Source of the DNA: an uncultured Chromatiaceae bacterium
Lineage (GTDB): Bacteria > Pseudomonadota > Gammaproteobacteria > Enterobacterales > Alteromonadaceae
DNA: 64,000 bases
Reading direction: 5' to 3'
NCBI GenBank assembly: GCA_937978655.1
Contig: CALJUX010000049.1
Location: 1 to 64,000, forward strand
Both the position numbers and the translations under genes were made by a program. Below, in pieces: positions 26,092 to 34,770 of this stretch. Within the stretch, counting starts at the first letter, position 1, and every line of letters begins with the position of its first letter. The notes below the pieces were generated by a model. The model searched no databases, was not told the origin of the DNA, and was given only the letters and a program-made list of their open reading frames with translations.

Positions 26092-27314
26092 TGTTATTCA
26101 AGGGGCTTCGCTACACGGCGCTGTTGCTGGTCTGCCTCATTAGCGTCGCTGTGCAGGCAAAAAGCTGTTTTCCGACGCCGGCTGAGGCGCGCGAAGATTT
26201 GTCCGCCCGGGTCGGTGCTGCGCAGTTGCTGCACAAACAGGCGGCACTCAAAGGCAAACGGCTTGCTGTGGTGGTGAATCAGAGTTCGCGGGTCGGGTCT
26301 TGCCACCTTATCGATGCGCTTGCTGAACTGGGGCTGCAGGTCAGGGTTATTTTTACTCCTGAACATGGTTTTCGTGGTGACGCCGATGCCGGCGCTGCGG
26401 TGGCGGACAGTCGCGACGGCAAAACCGGCGCACCGGTGTATTCCCTGTATGGCAGCCATAAAGCGCCTACAGCGGCACAGCTGGCCGATGTGGACTTGAT
26501 CCTGTTTGATTTGCAGGATGTCGGCACGCGGTTTTACACCTATTTGTCCACGCTGCATTATGTGATGCAGGCGGCCGCACAGGCCAAACTGCCGCTGTGG
26601 CTGCTGGACAGGCCTAATCCGAACGGGCGCTGGCTGGATGGCCCGGTGTTGCAGCGCGAATTCAGCTCTTTTGTTGGCCTGCATCCGATCCCGCTGTTAC
26701 ATGGCATGACCTTAGGTGAGCTGGCGCTGATGATCCGCGGTGAAGGCTGGTTTGCCGAAGCGGCTGCGCTCAACTTAACGGTCGTGCCGGTGGCGCACTA
26801 TCAGCGTGGTCAGCCTTATCAGATGCCAGTGCCGCCGAGCCCGAATTTACCCAATGCGCAGGCCGTTGCCTGGTATCCGACGCTGGCATTGTTCGAAGGA
26901 ACATCGGTATCGGTCGGCCGCGGCACCGCCTGGCCCTTTCAGCTGTTGGGCCACCCGCTGCTCCTAGACAGCGCCGGCAGCTGGCGGCTGATGCCACTGC
27001 GCGCCCCGGGCGCGGCGTTAAATCCGCCCTGGCGTGATAGCTGGATTGGCGCCGAAGATTTTCGCACAGGCTTGCCACAACAAGGGCTGGTGGTGGAAGT
27101 CTGGTCAGAGTGGCAGCAACGTTTTGCCGCCAAAGGCCAGCGTTTGATTGATAACCCGGCCTTTTTTGACAAACTGGCCGGAACAGATGAGCTGCGGCTG
27201 CAGCTGGAACAAGGGCAAAGCGCCGCGCAGATCCGCCAGAGTTGGCAAGCCGGCCTCAAGGACTTCGCCCGGCGCCGGGCGCCCTATTTGTTGTATCCGT
27301 CTGCCGGTGATTAA
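26088..27314 (+). CDS. namZ: Exo-beta-N-acetylmuramidase NamZ (DUF1343, GH171)
   Basis: A 408-residue exported glycosidase that removes MurNAc from the non-reducing end of wall glycans. It has a signal peptide ending VQAKS, then the DUF1343 pattern: VVVNQSSRVG, the conserved FTPEHGFRG with Glu92, SLYGSHKAPT, LFDLQDVGTRFYTYLSTLHYVM, and LLDRPNPNG. In Bacillus subtilis namZ sits with murQ, murR, amiE and nagZ, as here. ATG at 26088 overlaps the murQ stop (ATGA); ATGs at 26079 and 26091 are alternatives. It ends four bases into the convergent regulator gene. Confidence 0.92.
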   Translation: MMLFKGLRYTALLLVCLISVAVQAKSCFPTPAEAREDLSARVGAAQLLHKQAALKGKRLAVVVNQSSRVGSCHLIDALAELGLQVRVIFTPEHGFRGDADAGAAVADSRDGKTGAPVYSLYGSHKAPTAAQLADVDLILFDLQDVGTRFYTYLSTLHYVMQAAAQAKLPLWLLDRPNPNGRWLDGPVLQREFSSFVGLHPIPLLHGMTLGELALMIRGEGWFAEAAALNLTVVPVAHYQRGQPYQMPVPPSPNLPNAQAVAWYPTLALFEGTSVSVGRGTAWPFQLLGHPLLLDSAGSWRLMPLRAPGAALNPPWRDSWIGAEDFRTGLPQQGLVVEVWSEWQQRFAAKGQRLIDNPAFFDKLAGTDELRLQLEQGQSAAQIRQSWQAGLKDFARRRAPYLLYPSAGD

Positions 27315-28159
27315 CGCGAACGGTAAAACTGGGCGACGGCCTGATTGGATTTTTCCATCAGCGCGCGACCGGTTTTGGATGCTTGTGTCAGGCCGATAAA
27401 GAGCAGGTCAATCACATATTCCTGCGCGGTACGGGCCAGGATCGACGATAAACGCGCCGATTCTTCGTCGGTTGCCATATAGAGTTGCAAGTGAGCGTGA
27501 TCACCCACCGGCGACTGACCATAGCGGGTCAGGCTCATCACCTGGGCCTGATTGGCACGGGCCTGGCGGCAGATCTCAACGATTTCCCGGGTATTGCCCG
27601 ACTGGCTGATGGCAAACAATAAATCGCCTTTGCCCAGCGTGGCGACACCCGCCAGCTGCACGTGACTGTCATTTTCCGCCATGGCGCAAAAGCCAAGTTT
27701 CTGTAGTTTGTAGGCAAAGTCTTTGGCCACCAGCGCGGAGGCGCCAATGCCGCTGATATGAATGCGGTGCGCGTCGCGCAGCATTTGCACGGCTTGTTCC
27801 AATAACTCCGGGCTGTTTAAGGTGGCGGTGGAATTTAATACCGCAATTTTACTGGCCAGCAGTTTGTCGCCCACTTGCTGCAGATTGTCACTGAGCACAA
27901 TTTTGCCGTGCAGTGCCGTATTGTCAGGCTCTGATAACACCGATTCATTCAGCGCAAACTTAAAATCCGGATAACCGCGATAGCCCAGTTTCTGGGTGAA
28001 TTTCACCACACTGCTCTGACTGACGCCGACGGCGCCGGCCAGATTCTGTGACGACAATTCGCGGATCAACGCCGGCGATTTCAGCACAAAATCAGCAATT
28101 TTCAGCTCATTGGCTGACAAGGTATCCTTGATGGAACGGATTTTGACTAAACAGGACAT
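27311..28159 (-). CDS. MurR/RpiR-family transcriptional regulator
   Basis: A 282-residue regulator with an N-terminal HTH_6 DNA-binding domain (LSANELKIADFVLKSPAL, then VGVSQSSVVKFTQKLGYRGYPDFKFAL) and a C-terminal SIS domain for a sugar phosphate (IHISGIGASALVAKDFAYKLQKLG, ISQSGNTREIVEI). Its place beside murQ and namZ makes MurNAc-6-P a likely ligand, as in E. coli MurR. It is convergent with namZ and divergent from the amidase gene. It is the best candidate to bind the four GGAAT-W5-ATTC sites. Whether it represses or activates is not visible. Confidence 0.9.
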   Translation of the reverse strand: MSCLVKIRSIKDTLSANELKIADFVLKSPALIRELSSQNLAGAVGVSQSSVVKFTQKLGYRGYPDFKFALNESVLSEPDNTALHGKIVLSDNLQQVGDKLLASKIAVLNSTATLNSPELLEQAVQMLRDAHRIHISGIGASALVAKDFAYKLQKLGFCAMAENDSHVQLAGVATLGKGDLLFAISQSGNTREIVEICRQARANQAQVMSLTRYGQSPVGDHAHLQLYMATDEESARLSSILARTAQEYVIDLLFIGLTQASKTGRALMEKSNQAVAQFYRSR

Positions 28160-28464
28160 TCTGCTGGTTTTCCTTTAAAGTGCTGTTTACCTTTTCGCCC
28201 TGAAAATATTACAGGCCGGGGCTGCGGTAAAGCATTTTCTGGCCCGGCGATGCAGGCGCGAAAAATAGCCGGCTTTATGACGAATGACTTATGCCTGAAG
28301 TTCGGGATAAACTGATACGACGCTCAGATTGTCCCGATAAAATCACGTCTGGCGTTGGCATATAAAGCAGATTATAGCGGTAATATTTTATTCCTCAAAT
28401 ATATTAATTGGCGAATATTTGTGCTAGAAACTAGCCATTAATCAGGCAATTCCCGGAGCTGAAC
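28160..28464. other. 305-base divergent promoter region between the regulator and amidase genes
   Basis: No gene is visible. The left part should hold the regulator promoter. The right, AT-rich part holds the candidate operator at 28381-28394 and, two bases later, a second inverted repeat CAAATAT/ATATTTG (28396-28402 and 28415-28421, 12 bases apart). The amidase ribosome site GGAG precedes the ATG at 28465. Confidence 0.5.
28381..28394. promoter_or_regulatory. GGAAT-W5-ATTM site upstream of the amidase operon
   Basis: On the minus strand it reads GGAATAAAATATTA, identical to the site at 6552 except for the last base. It lies 70 bases before the amidase start codon and 221 bases before the regulator start codon. 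Confidence 0.52.
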
Positions 28465-29397
28465 ATGAGATGTGTGATGCCACTGCCCGGCAAAATACCA
28501 GGTGCGCGCTGGTGGCTGTTATTGCTGCTGGCTTTGTTGCAAAGTTGCAGCCAGACCGGGCCGGTCCCAATCAATACCGAGCATCAGTCAGTGAACCGCA
28601 ATGCGCGGGTGCGGCTGTTGGTGTTGCATTACACCGCAATCAACTGGCAACAGTCATTAAAGGCGTTGACACAACCCGGTGCGACGGCAGTCAGTGCGCA
28701 TTATCTGATCCCGGAAAGTCTGGACCCGACCTATCCGGCTGGCACGCCACTGCAGGTGTACCAGCTGGTACCGGAGACACAACGGGCCTGGCACGCCGGT
28801 GCCAGTCAATGGGAGGACCGCACTGGCCTTAACGATCAGTCGATTGGCATAGAGCTGGTGAATCAGGGCTGGTGTTATCAGCGCACACAACCGTTTGTCG
28901 GGCCAGGTGGGAATGAGCTTTGCCTGACGCCGGATTTTGACCCGGCGCAGCTGCAGCTGCTGGCCGGGCTGCTGAAAGAGATCCTGGCCCGCAACCCCGA
29001 GATCACACCAACCCGCGTGCTGGCGCACAGCGACATTGCGCCGTCGCGTAAACAGGACCCAGGCCCGCGTTTCCCCTGGCAATGGCTGGCACGTCAGGGT
29101 ATTGGTGCCTGGTATGACAATCCGGTATTGTTAAAATACTGGCAAGGGCTGAGCCGTCTGCCCGATGCCCGGACTGTGCAGCTGGCGCTGGCGCGTTACG
29201 GCTATGGCATTGTGGTAACCGGTGTTTGGGATGACCAAAGCCGTCAGGTGCTGGCGGCGTTTCAGCGCCATTTTGTGCCGGACGGTGTGACAGGCGAGCC
29301 GGATTTGCACACAGTGGCGGTCCTCTGGGCCTTGCTGGAAAAGTATTTTCCTGACAGTCTGCACGGCGCAGAAAGTCTGGCGTTGCCGTTGCAATGA
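28465..29397 (+). CDS. AmiD-like N-acetylmuramoyl-L-alanine amidase lipoprotein
   Basis: A 310-residue zinc amidase that splits the stem peptide from MurNAc. It is lipid-anchored (lipobox LLQSC, Cys28). The Amidase_2 domain shows zinc ligands His55 (LVLHYTA), the histidine of LAHSDIAP and the aspartate of QDPGPRFPW, and the conserved QSIGIELVN. A C-terminal peptidoglycan-binding domain follows (YGIVVTGVWDDQSRQVLAAFQRHF). This is the AmiD layout, outer membrane and facing the periplasm, rather than cytoplasmic AmpD. It is followed after 37 bases by the NhaC-like gene. Confidence 0.92.
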   Translation: MRCVMPLPGKIPGARWWLLLLLALLQSCSQTGPVPINTEHQSVNRNARVRLLVLHYTAINWQQSLKALTQPGATAVSAHYLIPESLDPTYPAGTPLQVYQLVPETQRAWHAGASQWEDRTGLNDQSIGIELVNQGWCYQRTQPFVGPGGNELCLTPDFDPAQLQLLAGLLKEILARNPEITPTRVLAHSDIAPSRKQDPGPRFPWQWLARQGIGAWYDNPVLLKYWQGLSRLPDARTVQLALARYGYGIVVTGVWDDQSRQVLAAFQRHFVPDGVTGEPDLHTVAVLWALLEKYFPDSLHGAESLALPLQ

Positions 29398-29434
29398 AAC
29401 GCCTGGCGCAACATAAAAATAACTGAGGTGATCT

Positions 29435-30826
29435 TTGGCTGAATGGATGACGCTAATCCCGGCAATAGTGGCTATTGCTGTGGTGGTGTGGCGTAAAGAA
29501 GTAATAGTGGCGTTGTTATTGTCGTTGTTCAGTGCGGAATTGTTATTGCTGCTCAAAGGTGGCAGTTCAGTGGCAGGCGCCGCCACGCTGGGTGCCGTCA
29601 ATACGTTAGAAGCGATGACCACAGTGTTGACCGATCCCGGTAACGCCCGTCTGTTGCTGTTTGCGCTGATGGTCGGCGCTTTGATGGCGTATATGCGTTA
29701 TTCCGGCGGCGTGGCGGCACTGGTCAGCAGTCTGGTCAACCGGGGCGTCGCCAAAAACGCCCGGCAGAGTAAGTTACTGGCGTTTTTTACCGGTGTGGTG
29801 ATTTTTATCGAGTCGAATCTGTCGGTGCTGACCGCCGGCATTTTATCGCGTGGTTTGTTTGATAAATTCAAAATCAGCCGGGCGGAACTGGCCTACATTA
29901 TCGACAGCACCAGTGCGCCGATTTGTATTCTGATCTTACTTAATGGCTGGGGCGCTTATGTGCTCGGACTTATCACACCTTATGCGCTGAATGAAAACCC
30001 CGTTTCGGTGCTGATGGCGACTATTCCGCTGAACTTTTATGCCATTTTCACGCTGGTGCTGGTGTTGTTTACCATCTGGACCGGCCGTCATCTGGCGCCG
30101 ATGCGCCGCGCCAACGTGCAGCTGCACAAAATTGATGGCCACGATGAACAGGAAGTAGCGCCGACCAAAGCGCGTTTTATGCTGGTGCCCCTGTTGACGA
30201 TGATTGTCGGTATGGTCGGGTTTATGCTCTGGACCGGCAATGGCGATTTATCGCAGGGCTCAGGTTCAAAATCGGTGTTGTATGCCACCACTTTAAGCTG
30301 CGTCGTGGCCTATCTGATGTTGTTACTGAGTAAACAATATAACCATCAGCAGCTGGTGAATATTGGTTTTAAAGGCATGAGCGAGCTGCTTGGACTGGTC
30401 AGCATTCTGTTACTGGCGCTGGCATTGGGCCAGAGCTTAAAAAACTTAGGCACCGGTTTGTATATCTCCGGCGTGGTGGCTGACACCTTACCGCTGTGGT
30501 TAATTCCGGCGATGCTGTTTTTAGCCGGCGCCTTAATCTCCTTTACTACCGGTACGTCCTGGGGCACATTTGCCATCCTGATCCCAATCGGTATGCCGCT
30601 GGTGGTGAACCTAGGCTTACCGCCAGAGTTAGTGCTGGCGGCTATTCTGGGCGGTGGTGTGTTTGGCGACCACTGCTCGCCTATCTCTGACACGACGGCG
30701 GTCAGTGCCGTCGCCGCCGGCTGTGATTTACTCGAACATACCCGCACCCAGCTGCCTTATGCGCTGATCTGTGCCGGACTGACCCTGCTGGGTTATCTTG
30801 CCTGTGGCGCGCTGATGATCGGCTAA
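29435..30826 (+). CDS. NhaC-family Na+/H+ antiporter-like membrane protein
   Basis: A 463-residue inner-membrane protein with about 11 hydrophobic segments and NhaC-type motifs (FIESNLSVLTAGILSRGL, TGTSWGTFAILIPIGMPL, GGGVFGDHCSPISDTTAVSA). Family members exchange Na+ for H+, though relatives carry organic acids or amino acids. TTG at 29435 is preferred because GAGGTG sits just upstream; ATG at 29447 is the alternative. It is in the amidase operon, so it may supply the sodium gradient for the symporter or export a product such as a peptide or organic acid. That link is inference. Confidence 0.82.
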   Translation: MAEWMTLIPAIVAIAVVVWRKEVIVALLLSLFSAELLLLLKGGSSVAGAATLGAVNTLEAMTTVLTDPGNARLLLFALMVGALMAYMRYSGGVAALVSSLVNRGVAKNARQSKLLAFFTGVVIFIESNLSVLTAGILSRGLFDKFKISRAELAYIIDSTSAPICILILLNGWGAYVLGLITPYALNENPVSVLMATIPLNFYAIFTLVLVLFTIWTGRHLAPMRRANVQLHKIDGHDEQEVAPTKARFMLVPLLTMIVGMVGFMLWTGNGDLSQGSGSKSVLYATTLSCVVAYLMLLLSKQYNHQQLVNIGFKGMSELLGLVSILLLALALGQSLKNLGTGLYISGVVADTLPLWLIPAMLFLAGALISFTTGTSWGTFAILIPIGMPLVVNLGLPPELVLAAILGGGVFGDHCSPISDTTAVSAVAAGCDLLEHTRTQLPYALICAGLTLLGYLACGALMIG

Positions 30827-30842
30827 ACCGCCGTTGATGACA

Positions 30843-30877
30843 GCACAACAGCAGCCAGCGGCTGCTGTTGTGCTTTT
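30843..30877. terminator. Bidirectional intrinsic terminator
   Basis: A perfect 14-bp stem, GCACAACAGCAGCC with GGCTGCTGTTGTGC, around an AGC loop and followed by CTTTT. It lies between the convergent NhaC-like and FAD/Fe-S dehydrogenase genes. Confidence 0.8.
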
Positions 30878-33737
30878 AGCCGGGGCTGGATTGTTGATCC
30901 AGCAACTGCAATAACGACTGATACAACAGATCACTGTGCGCCGATAAGCCAATTTCGCAGGTGCGACTGGTGGAATACCCGCCCTGACAATGACTGACCT
31001 GCGCCCGCAGCGGCGCCAGTGCAGCGGCATTGAGTTCCGGCAACTGAAAGCCTTTGTCACCGGCAAAACCACAACAATGAATATCCTCTGGCACGACAAC
31101 GCTGCGGCTGAGCAGTCTGGCGAGCTGGAGTTGCGCCTGATCTGTGTGCATCCGGCGGCTGGAGCAGGTCGGATGCAAGGCGATGGCGTTGTCAGTTGCG
31201 CTCAGCTGTAGCCGTGGCACCAGATATTGCAAGGCAAAACTGGCTGGTTCTGTGAGTTTCAGCTGACGGTAAAGCGGATGGCCTGCGGCGTCCTCGCGCA
31301 ATTTTAACGCACAGGGGCTGGTGTCGATCAGCACCGGTAGCTGGCCTTGTTGGCTTTGTTGCCACAGTGCCGCCAGCACTTCTGCCGATTTTGTGGCCGA
31401 TGCGCGGAACTGGCCTTTGCTTTGAAACGGCAAGCCGCAACATTGGCTGGCGAGCGCAGGCGGATAAGCAAAACGTAAGCCGGCTTTGTCGGCAAGTGCC
31501 CGCACTATTTGGCTCAGATTGCGCCGGTCCGGATTATCGTGCTGTGCGCCCATCACCCGGCTGACGCAAGCCGGCAAATAAATAAAATCGGCCTCATGCG
31601 CCGCGTCATCTGGCGCCAGCGCGCCGGCACTGGCTGGCATGCTGGCCAGCCAGACCGGCATGCCATAAGGCTGCAGTCGCTGGCTGAGTCGTTGCAGGCG
31701 GCCGGCGCCAATCAGGCGGGCGGTGGCATGGCCCAGCGTCAGGCCGAGCGCAGCGGCTTTGGTGATGCCGGAAAAATGGCGGGCAACACTTTGGCTCAGC
31801 GCGCCTTCAGGTGAGGCCAGGCTGCGCTGTTGCCGGGTTAAATCGCCGGTGTTGATCCCAACCGGGCATTGCGTGGCGCACAGGCCACAAGCGGCGCAGG
31901 TCTGCACCGCCTGATAGTCGTGATGCTGCAGTAATTCAGCAGACAGCCGGGCTTCACCCTGCGCATTTAACGTCGCAAGATGCCGGTTGGCGACGATACG
32001 CTGGCGCGGTGTCAGCGTCAGACTGCGCGACGGACAAACCCGTTCACAAAAGCCACATTCGATGCAGGCGTCGATGAGCGGATCGGTCGCCGGTAAGGGT
32101 TTGAGGTGTCTGAGGTGCAGGAGCGGGTCGTCGCTCAGCAACACACCGGGATTTAACAGGCCGTGCGGGTCCAGTAACTGCTTGATCCGCCGCATGGCCG
32201 CATAGGCCTTATCGCCCCACTCATAACGGACAAAAGGTGCCATATTACGCCCGGTGCCGTGTTCCGCTTTTAACGAACCGTCAAAACCATCAACCACCTG
32301 ATGGACCACCGCGTCAATCAGCTGCTGATAACGCCGGGTGTCGCTCTCGGTCGCAAAACCCTGGGCAAAAATAAAATGTATGTTGCCATCCAGCGCATGG
32401 CCATAAATCACCGCATCCGGATAGCCATGCTGGTCCAGCAGCGCCCGCAGGCTCTGTAAGGCCTCGGTCAGCCGCGTCACCGGATAACAGACATCTTCAA
32501 TCAACGCCGTGGTGCCGGCAGGCCTGGTGGCGCCAACGGCCGGAAACACGCCTTTGCGGATATTCCAGTACTGGCGGCACAGCGTCTCATCGGTGCTGAA
32601 TGGCAGGCTGCGTGGATCGGCCAGGTGGGCAACAGCCTGACCAATCAGCTTTATTTGCAGCTGCAGCCGCGCCGGATCTGCAGCACCGGTTTGCAACAAT
32701 AATGCGGTCACGCCAGGCTCCAGCGTCATGATGACTGGCGGCAGACCGCTCTGGTTGCGTACCGCAAGTAGCGCCTTGTCATCCAGCAACTCGCAGGCGC
32801 CGACGACATCGCGGCCAAGCTGCGCCAGCAGCTGCACGGCAAAACCGGCCTGCTCCAGGCTGCTAAACAGCAAAAAGGCACTGGCGCTGTGCGCGTCAAG
32901 CCGGATGGTACGTTGGCGCACGCTGGCTATAAACCCCAGCGTGCCTTCCGAGCCAATCAGCAAATGGCTGAGCATCTGGATTGGATCGGTAAAATCCAAT
33001 AAGGCGCGTAAGCCATAGCCGGTGGTATTTTTCAGCGTAAATTTGCGCCGGATCCGCGCCGACAATTGCGCATCGGCTAATAATGCGGTCGCTACCGCCT
33101 GTAAATCCAACAGCAGTTGCTGATGGCTGACACGAAATCTGGCCACGCTCTGGCGATCGGCCGTGTCGAGTACAGTCCCGTCAGCCAGTACCAGTTCCAT
33201 GCTGTCCAGCATCTGATAAGTATCCAGCGCGTTCATACCCGAGGCATTGTTGGCACAGATCCCACCGATCGTCGCGCTGGCCAGTGACGCCGGTACCGGC
33301 GCAATCATCCGGCCAAAAGGCTTGAGCATCGTATTGGCGTCCCCGCCGCGCAGCATCGGGCCGCTGCTGAGCAGCTGGCCATCCTGCAAAGCCCTGCCCT
33401 GTGCAAAGCCGCTGCCCAATTGCACCAGCACCTGATCGGTCAGGGTCTGGCCAGACAGACTGGTGCCGGCGCCGCGAAAGGTCAGGCCAATCTGATGCTG
33501 GCGGGCGGCCTTTAACAAGATCTGCAGCTCGCTCAGTTGCTGGATGGTCACGATGAGCTGAGGCACCAGCTGATAAAAACTGGCGTCCTGGCTTTTGCTG
33601 ATTAAATCAAGCGGATGGTTGTTCAGTGCCGCAGCCGGCAGCTGTGGGCGGATCTGCTGATAAAACGCCTGAAATGCTGCGGCCCGGTCATTGGGTTGCA
33701 ACGGCTGCTGCGGCAGCGCCTCGGATGTTACCACCAT
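30876..33737 (-). CDS. FAD and Fe-S D-2-hydroxyacid dehydrogenase, D-lactate dehydrogenase (Dld-II) type
   Basis: A 953-residue protein. Residues about 40-270 are an FAD_binding_4 domain (FRGAGTSLSGQTL, IGGICANNASGMNALDTYQM), followed by an FAD-linked oxidase C-terminal domain (YGHALDGNIHFIFA, KAEHGTGRNMAPFV), then two cysteine clusters for Fe-S (CIECGFCERVCP and CAACGLCATQCPVG) and CCG-type cysteines (SQCCGLPF, HCCGFAGDKGF). This matches the Shewanella Dld-II/E. coli YdiJ group, oxidising D-lactate or D-2-hydroxyglutarate to the keto acid. MurQ releases D-lactate nearby, which favours D-lactate. A poor match to the GGAAT operator lies just upstream (33747-33760). Confidence 0.87.
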   Translation of the reverse strand: MVVTSEALPQQPLQPNDRAAAFQAFYQQIRPQLPAAALNNHPLDLISKSQDASFYQLVPQLIVTIQQLSELQILLKAARQHQIGLTFRGAGTSLSGQTLTDQVLVQLGSGFAQGRALQDGQLLSSGPMLRGGDANTMLKPFGRMIAPVPASLASATIGGICANNASGMNALDTYQMLDSMELVLADGTVLDTADRQSVARFRVSHQQLLLDLQAVATALLADAQLSARIRRKFTLKNTTGYGLRALLDFTDPIQMLSHLLIGSEGTLGFIASVRQRTIRLDAHSASAFLLFSSLEQAGFAVQLLAQLGRDVVGACELLDDKALLAVRNQSGLPPVIMTLEPGVTALLLQTGAADPARLQLQIKLIGQAVAHLADPRSLPFSTDETLCRQYWNIRKGVFPAVGATRPAGTTALIEDVCYPVTRLTEALQSLRALLDQHGYPDAVIYGHALDGNIHFIFAQGFATESDTRRYQQLIDAVVHQVVDGFDGSLKAEHGTGRNMAPFVRYEWGDKAYAAMRRIKQLLDPHGLLNPGVLLSDDPLLHLRHLKPLPATDPLIDACIECGFCERVCPSRSLTLTPRQRIVANRHLATLNAQGEARLSAELLQHHDYQAVQTCAACGLCATQCPVGINTGDLTRQQRSLASPEGALSQSVARHFSGITKAAALGLTLGHATARLIGAGRLQRLSQRLQPYGMPVWLASMPASAGALAPDDAAHEADFIYLPACVSRVMGAQHDNPDRRNLSQIVRALADKAGLRFAYPPALASQCCGLPFQSKGQFRASATKSAEVLAALWQQSQQGQLPVLIDTSPCALKLREDAAGHPLYRQLKLTEPASFALQYLVPRLQLSATDNAIALHPTCSSRRMHTDQAQLQLARLLSRSVVVPEDIHCCGFAGDKGFQLPELNAAALAPLRAQVSHCQGGYSTSRTCEIGLSAHSDLLYQSLLQLLDQQSSPG

Positions 33738-33816
33738 AATAACGCCTGATAATTTATTCTTAATTGAGCAAATATACGTCAGTAATTATTCTGATGGTAG
33801 CGGTCGTGTGGAAAAA

Positions 33817-34770
33817 TCAGTCAGCGACGGGGCTTAGTTCCACCAATTGCTGCGTCAGTGCGGCCGCGTGCAGGGGCCAGAACATCTCATCACGCGGTTG
33901 TTCGACCCCGGTCACACCTTCTTGCGGCCTGCAGTTGTCGAGTGTATCGCGCCATTCCTGTGGCACACCATCCACACCGGCCAGCGCGCCGAACACTGCG
34001 GCAACGATAACCGCATGGGTGCCGGTATCTCCGCCCTGCCGAATGGTATCGACCACAGCTTCGCCCAGCGATTTGGCATACAACAGCTGAAACAGCAGAT
34101 TCTGAAATGCCGCCAGCGCCGGGTTTTGCTGGCGCAGCTCATTGCTGCCTGGCAGAAATAACGCCTGTTGAATGCTGCTGTGGATGTGCTGGTCGACGTT
34201 GAGCTCCTGCGCCCAATGTCCGACATCCTGATACAAAGTGTCGGCATCTGCGCCACTGTCGATAGCTTTGGCCAGCAACATAGCATACAAAGCGCTGAGC
34301 TGTTGCAGCTGCACGCTACTTTGGGTTAACGCGGTGTCGGCCATCGCCCAGGCGGCGATTTGCGGCAAAGAATAATGCACGCCGAGGATCGCCAGCGGTG
34401 TCAGCCGGGCCAGCGCATTGGCTGTTAAATCGGCGTCATTGGCGCCTCCCACCAAAGCGCGTTGCAACGAAGCCCCCAGCGCAAAAGGTTCTGTGCCAAG
34501 CCAATACCGGTAAGTCGCCAGCGCCTGTTCTTCCTGATAACTGCGGCAAAAAATCAGCATACGGGCCTGCAACAACATCAGCTCACCTTCCTCGGTCGGC
34601 TGTCCGGCGAGCGTGTGCCATGGACCACAATCCTGCAGTTGCAAAAGCTCAGCGGCCGGTTTGCGCCGCAGTTCAGCTGGCTGGCAGAATTCAAACTGGG
34701 TGCCCAGCGCATCTGCTGCAAGTGCCGCATAAAACGCACCTTGCGCCCGTTGCAACGTGGTGAAAGACAT
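33817..34770 (-). CDS. Diverged ADP-ribosylglycohydrolase (DraG family)
   Basis: A 317-residue protein with the DraG fold: AFYAALAADALGTQFEF at the start, LTPLAILG in the middle and GGDTGTHAVIVAAVFGALAG near residue 250. The metal-binding residues are altered: the usual TDDT-E is TEEGE here, and GDxDT is GDTGT, so the catalytic aspartates are partly missing. It could be inactive, use a different metal or act on another substrate. The ATG at 34770 follows AGGAG; the longer frame is discarded. It is a lone gene; no ADP-ribosyltransferase is nearby. Confidence 0.78.
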   Translation of the reverse strand: MSFTTLQRAQGAFYAALAADALGTQFEFCQPAELRRKPAAELLQLQDCGPWHTLAGQPTEEGELMLLQARMLIFCRSYQEEQALATYRYWLGTEPFALGASLQRALVGGANDADLTANALARLTPLAILGVHYSLPQIAAWAMADTALTQSSVQLQQLSALYAMLLAKAIDSGADADTLYQDVGHWAQELNVDQHIHSSIQQALFLPGSNELRQQNPALAAFQNLLFQLLYAKSLGEAVVDTIRQGGDTGTHAVIVAAVFGALAGVDGVPQEWRDTLDNCRPQEGVTGVEQPRDEMFWPLHAAALTQQLVELSPVAD

